A stretch of DNA of 40,439 nucleotides from positions 1 to 40,439 of the forward strand of contig NZ_JAEHFP010000028.1 of NCBI RefSeq assembly GCF_016446475.1. The letters run 5' to 3'. Below, in pieces: positions 32,433 to 40,439 of the stretch. Positions within the stretch are counted from its first letter, which is position 1. Each line of letters begins with the position of its first letter. The stretch is from Paracoccus binzhouensis. Its GTDB lineage: Bacteria > Pseudomonadota > Alphaproteobacteria > Rhodobacterales > Rhodobacteraceae. A model generated the notes under the pieces. It was not told the DNA's origin, searched no databases, and saw only the letters and a program-made list of their open reading frames with translations. A program made the position numbers and the translations under genes.

Positions 32433-32456
32433 GGCGCCGGAGCGAACTCCGGCGCC
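32433..32456 (-). terminator. UUCG hairpin after the DUF305-propeller gene
   Basis: GGCGCCGGAG (32433-32442) and CTCCGGCGCC (32447-32456) form a perfect 10-bp stem. On the minus strand the loop reads TTCG, the most stable RNA tetraloop. It lies just beyond the stop of the minus-strand gene. Confidence 0.6.
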
Positions 32457-32462
32457 GATCGC

Positions 32463-34010
32463 TCAGCGCGCCGGGCCGCCGTAGACGATGCCGTTCGGGC
32501 GATCGCCAACCGGCACTGTCTTGACCACTTCCTGGCTCCCCACGTCGATGATCGACACGGTATCGTCGGCGATGTTGGTCACGAACACATAGACCCCGTC
32601 CGCCGATGCCGATACTCCATGGGCGCCGCGGCCGGTGGTGATGGTCTTCACCACCTGACCGATTGCGGTGTCGATCACGGATACGGTGTCGTTCGGCTCG
32701 GCCTCGGTGCCCTGATTGGCGACATAGACGAATTTCCCATCCTGCGTCGCGATGAGCTGGATCGGGTTCGGCCCGACGTCGATCCTGTTCGTCACCTCGC
32801 GGGTTGAAGTGTCGATCACGGCGACGCGGTTCTCGTCGCGCAGCGAGACATAGACCTGATCGCCCGAGGGCGTGAACCCGACCTGAACCGGCGCGGTCCC
32901 GATCGGAATGCGCGCGACCTCGGACAGCGCCTGGGTGTCGATGACGGACACGGACCCGTCCTCGACATTGGCCACGTAAAGCTGGGTCTCATCCGGGCTG
33001 AGCCGTAGGCCGTGCGGATAGTCCCCCGTCGCGATACGCCCGATGACTTCGGCCCGTGCGAGATCGACGACCGCGATCTCGTCTCCGCCGGCCAAGGAGA
33101 CATAGGCGCGCCCCTGCCGGTCAGCGACCACATGGGCCGGGTGCGAGCCTACCGCGACGGTCGCCTTGGGCGCCGAGAGGTTCTGCGGATCGAGAATGAC
33201 CAACAGACCCTCGGCCGCACCGTCCCCGCCGTGCCCATGCCCGTCCGACCCGTGATCCCCTTCGACGGCAGGATCGCCAACGGCCAACAGCAGCTTGCCG
33301 TCAGGCGTCAGGTCGACGTTGTGGGGCGCGATCGGGATCAAAACCGTGTCGACCGCTCCGGTGGCGAGATTGATGGCGCTGATGGAATTGCCGCCTTCAT
33401 TGGCGGACCAGACAGTCCCGCCGGTCTGACCAAAGGGCGCAGGTGCCTCGCCGGCCTTCGCCTCCAGCCATGCCTGCATTTCGGCGATCTCGCCTTCCTG
33501 CACCGCGATGATCTGCTCCGCCCACTCCCTTGTCTTCGGGTCGTCGCCATACTGCAGGACGATCCGGGCCATATCGATCGCGCCCTGATGATGCGGGATC
33601 ATGCCCCGGACGAAGGCGACATCCGGATCGTCGGCCATGACGCCGTCCATCATCGGTCCGTGCATTTCATTCATCGATTCGACGTAGGCCCGGGTGAAAT
33701 CCGGAAGGCTTTCGTTAACCGGGGCCGCCCCGGCGTTCGGCGCGCCCATCATCCCCTGCATCATCCCACCCTGCATCATCTGGCGCATCGCGCCCATGCA
33801 TTCCGGGGTCATGGCCTGGCACTGCTCGGGCATCATCCCTTGCATGCCGGGCATCTGGCCTGAAGGCGGCGTTGGCGCGGGCGCCTGCTCCGCCTGTGCG
33901 GGCGGGGTTCCCGGGTGATGGGTGTCATGTCCGGCCTGCGCGAGAGCAGCGCCTGGCAGGCCTGCCAGCAGGCTGACAGTAAGGGCGATTACGATTGCTG
34001 TTCGGTTCAT
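32463..34010 (-). CDS. Exported Met-rich DUF305 protein fused to a YVTN beta-propeller
   Basis: A 515-residue secreted protein: signal peptide (1-25), a proline/methionine-rich region (about 30-100, GQMPGMQGMMPEQC and MMQGGMMQGMMG) able to bind Cu(I), a DUF305 domain (about 105-190, [31 protein letters not shown]), then a YVTN-type beta-propeller of about seven repeats (VSVIDT, VAVIDTSTREVTNRIDVG and similar) to the end. A His/Asp/Gly-rich loop sits near residue 250. The separate parts are known in periplasmic metal homeostasis; their fusion is unusual. It probably binds or senses copper in the periplasm. It ends convergently to the copZ-DUF305 operon. Confidence 0.85.
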   Translation of the reverse strand: MNRTAIVIALTVSLLAGLPGAALAQAGHDTHHPGTPPAQAEQAPAPTPPSGQMPGMQGMMPEQCQAMTPECMGAMRQMMQGGMMQGMMGAPNAGAAPVNESLPDFTRAYVESMNEMHGPMMDGVMADDPDVAFVRGMIPHHQGAIDMARIVLQYGDDPKTREWAEQIIAVQEGEIAEMQAWLEAKAGEAPAPFGQTGGTVWSANEGGNSISAINLATGAVDTVLIPIAPHNVDLTPDGKLLLAVGDPAVEGDHGSDGHGHGGDGAAEGLLVILDPQNLSAPKATVAVGSHPAHVVADRQGRAYVSLAGGDEIAVVDLARAEVIGRIATGDYPHGLRLSPDETQLYVANVEDGSVSVIDTQALSEVARIPIGTAPVQVGFTPSGDQVYVSLRDENRVAVIDTSTREVTNRIDVGPNPIQLIATQDGKFVYVANQGTEAEPNDTVSVIDTAIGQVVKTITTGRGAHGVSASADGVYVFVTNIADDTVSIIDVGSQEVVKTVPVGDRPNGIVYGGPAR

Positions 34011-34141
34011 TGGATTTCATCCTCTGGTTCCGGAGCACCGGCCCGGATTTGCGGGCGCGGCTCTCCATCCTGTTCGTTTGTCTTTCGGGTTTGCGCGGAG
34101 CGGCCGGAGACGTCTCTCGTCCTCGCGGCGATCCCTGCGCA

Positions 34142-34552
34142 TCACGCAGCGATGAGACGTGGCGGCTTCAGGATGCCTTCGGGTGATCGGTCGTGCGGAT
34201 CAGTGCGCACAACCGTGAAAACCTCACCGTTCACGGACGGGCCGAACGTCGGCGGCGCGACGAGAACCGCGGCGGCCAGACAGATCTGGCAGCAGTCCGC
34301 CGGACCCTGGCCACTGTCCTCGTTCAGGCAGCCTGCCGATTGATCTGCGCCATGCTCGTCCGGCAGGTGAGGCTGGGCGCAGTGGCTTGCCGTGGCGGCG
34401 ACCTGCTGCTGGTGGATGGCGTGTCCGGCGGGGCCGGCATGTACCGGGACCTGCAGAACCAGGGCGCCGATGGCAAGCAGCAGGATGCAAACCGCAAACT
34501 GGCGCAATCGACCGCATCTCACCCGGAAGGCAGCTCGCACCCGCCCGGTCAT
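34142..34552 (-). CDS. DUF2946-like exported protein
   Basis: A 136-residue protein with an N-terminal membrane or signal segment (FAVCILLLAIGALVLQVPVHAG), a histidine/cysteine-containing periplasmic part (HCAQPHLPDEH, DCCQICLAAAVL) and the end RSPEGILKPPR that is characteristic of DUF2946-type proteins. Such small proteins recur in copper clusters and may bind metal with the C-C-x-x-C group. The fairly long hydrophilic middle part varies in the family. Located between the propeller gene and the DUF411 gene, all read leftward. Confidence 0.72.
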   Translation of the reverse strand: MTGRVRAAFRVRCGRLRQFAVCILLLAIGALVLQVPVHAGPAGHAIHQQQVAATASHCAQPHLPDEHGADQSAGCLNEDSGQGPADCCQICLAAAVLVAPPTFGPSVNGEVFTVVRTDPHDRSPEGILKPPRLIAA

Positions 34553-34716
34553 GCGCCACTTTCCTTCCCGGCGGCACGCCGGGCCAGTGCGATGTCGCGT
34601 TCACGTCTCCCGCCACCCGACGCCGCGAGACCGCCCCGCTGACGGAGGCAAGCCGCCTCGGCCAGGTGCTGTTTCGGATCATTCGCAAGTCGGGCGATCA
34701 TGTCGGCAGCCCCGTG

Positions 34717-35202
34717 TCAGATTTCCCGTGGACCGAGAAAGCGCCCGAAGCTCCGGACGGTCGGGCCGAACAGGAACGCTTCATAGGGCTCGGGATCGAC
34801 GCCCGGAAAATCCATGCCGGGCGAGCCGGCCGGCATGCCGGGAACGGCCAGCCCCGTCGCGTCAGGCCGCTCGGCCAGAAGGCGGCGGATGGCTGCGGCA
34901 GGCACATGGCCCTCGACCACGTAGCCGCCCACCTCGGCGGTGTGGCAGGAGGCCAGTTCGGCCGGGACGCCGAGCCGCTGCTTGAGGCTGTCCATATCGG
35001 AGGATTCTACCACCTTCACCGGGAAGCCTGCGGCCTCGATATGCGCGACCCAGCCATCGCAGCAGCCGCAGGATGGATCCTTGCTGACGCTCACCAGCGG
35101 CAGCGCTTCGGCATGTCCCCGCCTTGGCATGGACATCAGCAGGGGCAGCGCGCCGGCAGCGGCCAGAACGGTGCGCCGGCTGATGGGGTGATCGTTTCTC
35201 AT
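34717..35202 (-). CDS. DUF411 periplasmic metal-binding protein
   Basis: A 161-residue protein with a Tat-like signal (SRRTVLAAAGALPLLMSM) and the DUF411 core: KDPSCGCCDGWVAHIEAAGFPVKVV, LASCHTAEVGGYVVEGHVPAAAI and GLAVPGMPAGSPGMD. The C-x-C-C and C-H motifs probably bind copper. Members are found in copper and silver resistance loci (CopG/CusG-like). I chose the ATG at 35202 over 35220, because GAGG precedes it correctly and the Tat motif starts soon after. Confidence 0.88.
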   Translation of the reverse strand: MRNDHPISRRTVLAAAGALPLLMSMPRRGHAEALPLVSVSKDPSCGCCDGWVAHIEAAGFPVKVVESSDMDSLKQRLGVPAELASCHTAEVGGYVVEGHVPAAAIRRLLAERPDATGLAVPGMPAGSPGMDFPGVDPEPYEAFLFGPTVRSFGRFLGPREI

Positions 35203-35322
35203 CGTCAAACCTCGTTTCATGGATTCATTATCTCGCCGTCACGGTCCGGGCGCGACGCACGAAGGGGTGAGCAGGTGCTTGCATGCTGCGGCATGGTGCC
35301 GGCAGAGGCGCGCCAGCGGGCA

Positions 35323-37728
35323 TCACAGCTTCACCCTCCGCAGCCGAGCGGCATTGGTGATCACGCTGACCGAGGACAGCGCCATGGCGGCCGCCGCGAT
35401 GATCGGCGACAGCAGGATGCCGAAGAACGGATACAGCACCCCGGCCGCGACCGGCACGCCCAGAGCGTTGTAGATGAAGGCGAAGAACAGGTTCTGGCGG
35501 ATATTGCCCATGACCGCTTCCGACAGCTTGCGGGCGCGGACGATGCCGGTCAGATCGCCCTTGAGCAATGTGACGCCCGCGCTTTCCATCGCCACATCGG
35601 TGCCGGTGCCCATGGCGATGCCAACGTCCGCAGCGGCCAGCGCCGGGGCGTCGTTGACGCCGTCGCCGGCCATCGCCACCACCTCGCCCGCCGCCTTGTG
35701 CCGCTGCACGACCGCGCTCTTCTGGTCGGGCAGCACCTCCGCCTCGACCTCGTCGATGCCGAGCTGGCGCGCGACGGCCTTCGCCGTGGTCCAGTTGTCG
35801 CCGGTGAGCATCACCACGCGGATGCCCTGCTCCTTGAGCGCGGCGAGCGCCTCGGGCGTCGATGGCTTGACCGGATCGGCGATGGCAAAGATGGCCGCAA
35901 CCTGCCCGTCCACCCCCATGAAGATCGCGGTTGCGCCGTCCTCGCGCAGCCGGTCGGCCTCATCGGCCAGCGGCGCGACATCGACGCCCTGCTCGGCGAG
36001 GAACTTGGCATTGCCAAGGGGAATGCGCTTGCCCTCGACCACTCCGAGCGCGCCCTTGCCGGTGGGTGAGTCGAAATCCGCGACCGGTGCGAGTTCAAGG
36101 CCGCGCTCCTCGGCCGCCCGCACGATGGCCAGCGCCAACGGATGCTCGCTGGCGCGTTCGACACTGGCGGCAAGGCGCAAGGCTTCTTCCTCGGTAAAGC
36201 CAGCAGCCGGAACGATGGCGGTGACGGCGGGCCGGCCCTCGGTCAGGGTGCCGGTCTTGTCGACGATGATGGTGTCGACCTTCTCCATATGCTCCAGCGC
36301 CTCGGCGTTCTTGATCAGCACGCCCGCCTGCGCGCCGCGCCCGACGCCGACCATGATCGACATCGGCGTCGCCAGCCCCAGCGCACAGGGGCAGGCGATG
36401 ATCAGAACCGAGACCGCCGCGATGAGACCGAACGAGAAGCGCGGCTCGGGACCCCAGATCGACCAGGCGATGAAGGCGAGCACCGCGACCACGATCACCG
36501 CCGGGACGAACCAGCCGGAGACCTGATCGGCCAGCCGCTGGATCGGCGCGCGGCTCCGCTGCGCCTCGGCGACAAGCTGGACGATCTGCGACAGCATGGT
36601 GTCGCGGCCGACCTTCTTCGCCTCGATCACCAGCGCGCCGGACTGGTTCATGGTGCCGCCGATGGCGGTGGCGCCGACCTCCTTGGTCACCGGCATCGAC
36701 TCGCCGGTCACCATCGATTCATCGACGGCGCTGCGACCCTCGAGCACCTCGCCATCGACCGGAACCTTCTCGCCGGGCCGCACCCGCAGGCGGTCGCCGA
36801 CATGAACGGTGTCGAGCTGAACCTCCTCCTCGGTGCCGTCGTCGCGGATGATCCGGGCGGTCTTGGGGGCAAGGTCGAGCAGCGCGCGGATCGCGCCGCT
36901 GGTGCTCTCTCTCGCGCGCAACTCCAGCACCTGCCCGAGCAGCACGAGCACGGTAATGACCGCCGCCGCCTCGAAATAGACCGCGACCGAGCCGTCGGGC
37001 TGGCGGAACTGGTCAGGAAAAATGCCCGGCGCCAGCGTCGCCACGACGCTGTAGATCCAGGCCGTGCCGGTGCCCATGGCGATCAGGGTGAACATGTTGA
37101 GGCTGCGGTTGACCAGCGACTGCCAGCCGCGCTGGAAGAATGGCCAGCCCGCCCAGAGAACGACTGGCGTGGCGAGGAGCAGTTGCAGCCAGTTCGAGGC
37201 CTGCTGACCGATGGCGTGGGTCAGCCCGAAAAGATGCCCGCCCATCTCGAGGACGAACACCGGGATCGTCAGAGCAAGGCCGATCCAGAACCGGCGCGTC
37301 ATGTCGATCAGTTCTACATTCGGCTCTGCCTCTAGGCTGACCAGAACCGGCTCCAGCCCCATGCCGCAGATCGGGCATGATCCGGGCCCGACCTGCCGGA
37401 TCTCCGGGTGCATCGGGCAGGTGTAGATCGTCCCTTCGGGAACCGGCTCTGCCTTGGCCGCCGCGGCGGCCGGATCGAGATAGCGTTCCGGCTCGGCCAA
37501 GAACTTCGCCCGGCACCCGGCCGAGCAGAAGTAATATGGCCGACCGGCATGCTCGGCCTTGTGCTGGGTCGTGTGGGGATCGACCATCATTCCGCAGACC
37601 GGGTCCTTGACCTTGTGCGTGTCGTCCTGCGCGGCGGCTGCGTGGTCATGCGCGTGATCATGCACATGTCCGTGGGCCGAATGGGCGTGAGTCTGGTTCT
37701 GGTGATCGTGTTCCGTCTTGCTGGTCAT
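35323..37728 (-). CDS. copA: Copper P1B-type ATPase with His-rich tail, YHS and heavy-metal-binding domains
   Basis: An 801-residue pump. The N-terminus is histidine-rich ([16 protein letters not shown], about 14-29). A YHS domain ([10 protein letters not shown] to [12 protein letters not shown], about 40-80) and an HMBD zinc-ribbon-like domain ([26 protein letters not shown], about 100-125) follow. Then come the CPC motif at 446-448, phosphorylation D490 in DKTGTLTEG and [10 protein letters not shown]. This is the group often labelled CopA/CopB or SilP-like, exporting Cu or Ag. The ATG at 37728 follows GAGGCG and lies behind a CueR box at 37778-37800; the longer frame would run through that box. 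It differs clearly from the HMA-type copA at 29004. Confidence 0.94.
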   Translation of the reverse strand: MTSKTEHDHQNQTHAHSAHGHVHDHAHDHAAAAQDDTHKVKDPVCGMMVDPHTTQHKAEHAGRPYYFCSAGCRAKFLAEPERYLDPAAAAAKAEPVPEGTIYTCPMHPEIRQVGPGSCPICGMGLEPVLVSLEAEPNVELIDMTRRFWIGLALTIPVFVLEMGGHLFGLTHAIGQQASNWLQLLLATPVVLWAGWPFFQRGWQSLVNRSLNMFTLIAMGTGTAWIYSVVATLAPGIFPDQFRQPDGSVAVYFEAAAVITVLVLLGQVLELRARESTSGAIRALLDLAPKTARIIRDDGTEEEVQLDTVHVGDRLRVRPGEKVPVDGEVLEGRSAVDESMVTGESMPVTKEVGATAIGGTMNQSGALVIEAKKVGRDTMLSQIVQLVAEAQRSRAPIQRLADQVSGWFVPAVIVVAVLAFIAWSIWGPEPRFSFGLIAAVSVLIIACPCALGLATPMSIMVGVGRGAQAGVLIKNAEALEHMEKVDTIIVDKTGTLTEGRPAVTAIVPAAGFTEEEALRLAASVERASEHPLALAIVRAAEERGLELAPVADFDSPTGKGALGVVEGKRIPLGNAKFLAEQGVDVAPLADEADRLREDGATAIFMGVDGQVAAIFAIADPVKPSTPEALAALKEQGIRVVMLTGDNWTTAKAVARQLGIDEVEAEVLPDQKSAVVQRHKAAGEVVAMAGDGVNDAPALAAADVGIAMGTGTDVAMESAGVTLLKGDLTGIVRARKLSEAVMGNIRQNLFFAFIYNALGVPVAAGVLYPFFGILLSPIIAAAAMALSSVSVITNAARLRRVKL

Positions 37729-37777
37729 GTTCACGCCTCCTCGGCGTTTCCTGAGCTTGCGTTTCGTCTGTTCTGCG

Positions 37778-37800
37778 CCTTCCAATCGCTGGAAGGTCAA
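37778..37800 (-). promoter_or_regulatory. CueR box upstream of the second copA
   Basis: CCTTCCA-ATCGC-TGGAAGG (37778-37796) is a perfect palindrome. On the minus strand TTGACC (37800-37795) is followed by 19 bp and a weak -10 (CAGAAC). It matches the copA/copZ boxes closely in TTGACCTTCCAGCGAT. Confidence 0.75.
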
Positions 37801-37829
37801 GAGGTGATTGGATTCCGGAGTTCCTGCCG

Positions 37830-38801
37830 TCAGTGACTACCGTGGACCTTTCCGACGCTGGCCCGTCCTGACCCGGCATGTGACCGCGTGATGTCGATGT
37901 CGGCCGCGGTCTCCTCACCATCGAGACAGTATTCCTCGATCTGCAACGTCGAGAAGTAGATGTTGAACTGCTGGCGCAGAAGATTGTTCGCCTGCCGCAG
38001 CACCCGCTCGCCGTCCTGCCAGTTCCGAACGCAGATATGGCTCGAGAAGACATTGCGCCCGGATGTCAGGCTCCAGGCATGGACGTGATGCACGTCCGTC
38101 ACCCCCTCCAATTGCCGGATGGCCTCGATGGCGGCTTCCAGGTCGAGGTCTTCCGGCGTGCCTTGCAGCAGGATGTGCAATGCCTCGCGCAGAATGCCCC
38201 AGGAGGCCCAGAGCAGCACCAGTCCGAAGGCCATGCCAAGCAGAGGATCGATGGCCATAAAGCCCGTGAACCGGATCACCAGCGCAGAGATGATGATCAG
38301 GAAGCTGCCGACGAAGGTCTGCAGGATGTGCCAGTAGGCGCCGCGCATGTTCAGGTTGCCCTTCTGGCGCTCGTACAGCAGCCAGAGCGCGACAAGCTCG
38401 GTGGCGATCCCGCCCGCAGCGGCAAACAGCATCGGCGTCGTGGCCAGCTCGATCGGCTCCATGAGGCGCATCGCGCCCATCCACAGCACCAAAAGCGCCA
38501 TCGCGACGAGAAACAGGCCGTTGAAAAGGGCGCCGAGGATCTCGGCCCGGACATAACCGAAGGTGCGCGCCGGGCTGGATTTCCGCTCGGTCAAGCGTAG
38601 CGCGACCAGCGCGATGAGCACGCCGCCCACGGCCGAGAAGGTGTGAAAGGCATCGGAGATGACGGCGACCGAGCCCGTCCAGATGCCGATTCCCAGCTCG
38701 ATGACAAAGTAAAGGCCGGTGAGCCAGCCCGAGATGACAAGCGCCTTGCGATCGCCGCCCACGGGCATGTGACCGGCATGGCCGCCGTGAGACATCGACA
38801 T
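37830..38801 (-). CDS. CzcD-type cation diffusion facilitator lacking both canonical aspartates
   Basis: A 323-residue CDF protein: His-rich start (MSHGGHAGH), six transmembrane segments (about 20-195) and a cytoplasmic C-terminal domain ([18 protein letters not shown]). CDF exporters bind metal with an H/D-x3-D pair in TM2 and another in TM5. Here TM2 reads [12 protein letters not shown] (His kept, Asp replaced by Ala) and TM5 reads [12 protein letters not shown] (His kept, Asp replaced by Thr). Metal specificity or function is therefore probably altered, perhaps toward a softer metal, given the copper neighbours. Good AAGGAGG ribosome site. It is likely co-transcribed with the region downstream of the oxidase fragment. 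Confidence 0.88.
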   Translation of the reverse strand: MSMSHGGHAGHMPVGGDRKALVISGWLTGLYFVIELGIGIWTGSVAVISDAFHTFSAVGGVLIALVALRLTERKSSPARTFGYVRAEILGALFNGLFLVAMALLVLWMGAMRLMEPIELATTPMLFAAAGGIATELVALWLLYERQKGNLNMRGAYWHILQTFVGSFLIIISALVIRFTGFMAIDPLLGMAFGLVLLWASWGILREALHILLQGTPEDLDLEAAIEAIRQLEGVTDVHHVHAWSLTSGRNVFSSHICVRNWQDGERVLRQANNLLRQQFNIYFSTLQIEEYCLDGEETAADIDITRSHAGSGRASVGKVHGSH

Positions 38802-38825
38802 GAGTCCGCCTCCTTGTTGCTGAGG

Positions 38826-38850
38826 GAGAACGCCGGGATCCGGCGTTCTC
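38826..38850 (-). terminator. Hairpin between the oxidase fragment and the CDF gene
   Basis: GAGAACGCCGG (38826-38836) and CCGGCGTTCTC (38840-38850) form a perfect 11-bp stem with loop GAT, just after the stop at 38859. No T-run is seen. Confidence 0.55.
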
Positions 38851-38858
38851 GGTTTGGC

Positions 38859-39680
38859 CTATGCGCTGACCGCGAATTCGGTCATCATGCCGGTTTCGAG
38901 ATGCGGCATGTGGTGGCAATGCAACATCCAGCGCGCCGCCTCACCGGCGTCGAGCGCCACATCGACCATCGACATCGGCGGCACATAGACCGTGTCGCGC
39001 AACGCGCCCGCGACCGCACGTCCGTTCAGCCTGACGACCTGGAAGACATGCCCGTGCAGATGCATCGGGTGACCCATCATCGACATGTTGTGAAAGGACA
39101 GCACTACCCGCTCACCACTGCGCGCGGCTATCGGGCGATGCTGTCCCCAGACGGCTCCGTCGATCGTCCAGACATAGGGCTGCATCGAGCCGCCCAGCAT
39201 CACCATATGGCTGCGGTCCACCGGCCGATCCGGCAGCGCCTCCGCCGCGAGCAGACGCGACTCCTGCGCCAGGTCGGTGTCGAAGGCGGGGGCTTCCGAT
39301 TCAGCCACGGCATCGATGCGCCGGATTTCGGCACCCTGCGTGGCAAGGATCAGGCCGGTGCGCTCACGCGCGCCTTCCCGCAGCGCGAGGATCGGCCAAG
39401 CGCCGCCCTCGTTCGGCAGGTCGATCTCCAGATCGAGCCGCTGGCCCATGGCCAGGCCGAAGCGCGTGCCAGAAACCGGCTGAACCGCATGTCCGTCCAC
39501 CGCAACAAGCCGCGCCTGCGCCTCGCCGGTCTCGATCCAGAACACTGTCGCCGCGGCGGCGTTGATGCTGACCTGCCCGGCATAGCCGGTCAGGATGTTC
39601 AGCCCGATGGCCGCGATGGCATAGATCAGGAAGGGCACCAGCACCGCATTGGCCCAGTAGCTGTCGATGACCAGCGGCAC
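38859..39680 (-). CDS. Chimeric ORF: LivM N-terminal piece fused to multicopper oxidase C-terminal part
   Basis: A 273-codon frame. Residues 1-38 (DSYWANAVLVPFLIYAIAAIGLNILTGYAGQVS) are the start of a branched-chain amino acid ABC permease. From about residue 39 (INAAAATVFWIETG) onward it is the C-terminal half of a multicopper oxidase of the CopA/CueO kind, with copper motifs HPMHLHGHVF and MLHCHHMPHLETGMM. The N-terminal oxidase domain and its HxH motifs are missing, so the trinuclear copper site cannot form; an oxidase activity is unlikely. The GTG that opens the frame is only the first start inside livM. The oxidase piece is oriented like the other copper genes and probably once completed this cluster. 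Confidence 0.8.
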   Translation of the reverse strand: MPLVIDSYWANAVLVPFLIYAIAAIGLNILTGYAGQVSINAAAATVFWIETGEAQARLVAVDGHAVQPVSGTRFGLAMGQRLDLEIDLPNEGGAWPILALREGARERTGLILATQGAEIRRIDAVAESEAPAFDTDLAQESRLLAAEALPDRPVDRSHMVMLGGSMQPYVWTIDGAVWGQHRPIAARSGERVVLSFHNMSMMGHPMHLHGHVFQVVRLNGRAVAGALRDTVYVPPMSMVDVALDAGEAARWMLHCHHMPHLETGMMTEFAVSA

Positions 39681-39766
39681 GACCAGGAAGGCTACTGCCA
39701 GGATCGCGTAATAGCCCCAGCGATCCAGCTAAAGCTGAATTTCTCGAAGCCCGCAAAGCGTTTCAT
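39567..39766 (-). pseudogene. livM 5' fragment (branched-chain amino acid permease)
   Basis: From an ATG at 39766 the minus strand encodes MKRFAGFEKFSF. After a frame change near 39735 it continues with LDRWGYYAILAVAFLVVPLVIDSYW and the GYAGQVS motif typical of LivM N-termini. It stops abruptly at about 39566 where oxidase sequence begins. About 200 bp of the gene are left, and a TAG plus the frameshift make it non-functional. Confidence 0.65.
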
Positions 39767-39843
39767 ACGCCATCGCCTTCCTGCTCGCCGAGGATGCCAG
39801 CGGCGTCACCGGTGCGTTCATTCCGGTGTCGGGGCGGGTCTGA
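39739..39843 (+). pseudogene. Short-chain dehydrogenase C-terminal fragment (probable)
   Basis: On the plus strand the frame ending at the TGA 39841-39843 reads YAIAFLLAEDASGVTGAFI and PVSGRV. This resembles the last residues of SDR enzymes (AxFLASxxASxVTG...GG). Similarity starts about 39766, exactly where the livM fragment on the other strand begins, so only about 25 residues are left. Short and recognised by eye only. Confidence 0.4.
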
Positions 39844-39851
39844 GGCTTCGC

Positions 39852-40409
39852 TTAGACAGGCTCGGTCCGGACAAGCCGGACATCGACCTCGCGCTCAACG
39901 AAATCCCATTCCCGCGTCGCTCGCAGCCGCGCCAAAAGCCTGTCGAACGCCGGCTCATCGGCCGGTGCGAACTCGAACCAGGTCAGGAAATCGAACGGCT
40001 CGCCGAGGTCGCGGCTGTGGTGCAGCCGGCGCGCGATCGCCGGAAGGTACTCCATGCCGATCGCCGTGTGCTGCGAGGTCTCTTCGAAGATCGCGCGTCT
40101 GTCATCCTGCGCGAGGTCCCACCAGGCCGCCGACTTTTTGATTGGGATCAGGGCTGCATGGGTCGCCTGTCGGCGGTCGAGGCCCTCCTGGCGCGCCCTC
40201 AGGCCGGCCACCTCGTCTCGCGTCGCATAGCGGAGGTTGCTGACCGTGCCGAGCAGGCGCCAACTTGTAGGGTCATCGATCGGGCCGGGCTCCCAGGGGT
40301 GGATGGTCAGGGCCTCGGCCGGTGCGAGGCCGGCGCCGCGATAGGCCGCGATCGAGGAGATACGCCAGTCTCCGTGCGCTCCGGCGCTGAAGGCATAGGT
40401 CGACGCCAT
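39852..40409 (-). CDS. Chlorite-dismutase-like heme protein (possibly partial)
   Basis: A frame of about 185 residues resembling the short, dimeric chlorite dismutase family: KKSAAWWDLAQDDRRAIFEETSQHTAIGMEYLPAIARRLHHSRDLGEPFDFLTWFEF, where a histidine in RRLHHSRD should be the proximal heme ligand. Enzymes of this fold split chlorite to chloride and oxygen, or belong to related heme families; substrate cannot be assigned. The ATG at 40409 lacks a clear ribosome site and the frame stays open to the window edge, so the true start may be outside. Its stop lies 8 bp from the convergent dehydrogenase fragment. Confidence 0.7.
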   Translation of the reverse strand: MASTYAFSAGAHGDWRISSIAAYRGAGLAPAEALTIHPWEPGPIDDPTSWRLLGTVSNLRYATRDEVAGLRARQEGLDRRQATHAALIPIKKSAAWWDLAQDDRRAIFEETSQHTAIGMEYLPAIARRLHHSRDLGEPFDFLTWFEFAPADEPAFDRLLARLRATREWDFVEREVDVRLVRTEPV

Positions 40410-40439
40410 GGCGGTCCCGATCTTGCTAATCACCCGACA

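Noticed and set aside
34387..36069. 560-codon open frame on the plus strand
   Set aside because: It is antisense across the DUF411 gene and second copA, with low-complexity Arg/His/Gln-rich text.
1..40439. CRISPR arrays
   Set aside because: No regularly spaced direct repeats with unique spacers were seen; the recurring motifs are leaders before different genes.

Overview
The window is GC-rich DNA with the codon usage and gene families of an alphaproteobacterium (Rhodobacterales, Rhizobiales or sphingomonads; the sequence alone does not settle which). Almost all of it is accessory DNA. It is a mosaic of a conjugative-element backbone, an inserted arsenic/chromate module, phage debris and a copper/heavy-metal resistance island.

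Region 1 (1-1334) holds the 3' end of an unidentified gene, a minus-strand gene for a possible HEPN/AbiU2-like protein, and a structured non-coding stretch. Region 2 (1335-7536) is bounded by a perfect 18-bp inverted repeat with CCCC on both outer sides. It carries an IS1182-type transposase, then arsR, a thioredoxin-type arsC, a glutaredoxin-type arsC, acr3 and arsH in a tightly packed operon, then chrA. It reads as a metal-resistance cargo dropped into the leader of the next backbone gene.

Region 3 (7537-27887) is the backbone of a plasmid or integrative conjugative element. It encodes an ArdC-like zincin, a DUF2958 protein, a large ParB-like protein, about nine small poorly known proteins, a thermonuclease, a VapBC/Phd-type toxin-antitoxin pair, an ArdB/KlcA antirestriction protein, a 1,449-residue methylase plus Strawberry-notch helicase (DarB-like organisation), a Toprim protein, a DUF2493 protein, SSB, a small HTH repressor and two DUF2285-type genes. 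Three antirestriction-type proteins plus SSB and a ParB-like protein suggest the leading region, the part that enters a recipient first. Many of these genes have structured leaders. Three leaders (before the ArdC-like gene, the ParB-like gene and the gene at 14687) share one two-stem fold with compensatory base changes, which I consider the most interesting signal here. Three others share a GC hairpin followed by TTTCAGGAG.

Region 4 (27888-28371) contains frameshifted remnants resembling the end of a DUF2793 phage/GTA protein and the start of a DUF6127 protein. Region 5 (28399-39680) is a copper island: cueR, two CPx P-type ATPases, a CopZ-like chaperone, two DUF305 proteins (one fused to a beta-propeller), DUF2946-like and DUF411 proteins, a cation diffusion transporter lacking both canonical metal-site aspartates, and the 3' part of a multicopper oxidase. 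Three near-identical CueR boxes tie copA1, copZ and copA2 into one copper-sensing circuit. Region 6 (39567-40439) is a scrap-yard: a livM 5' fragment fused in frame to the oxidase, a probable short-chain dehydrogenase tail, and a chlorite-dismutase-like gene at the edge.

Several backbone genes are damaged: an in-frame amber at 16101, a one-base frameshift at 27311-27314, and a broken inverted copy of a small gene at 12530-12657. The backbone therefore appears partly decayed while the resistance modules look intact.
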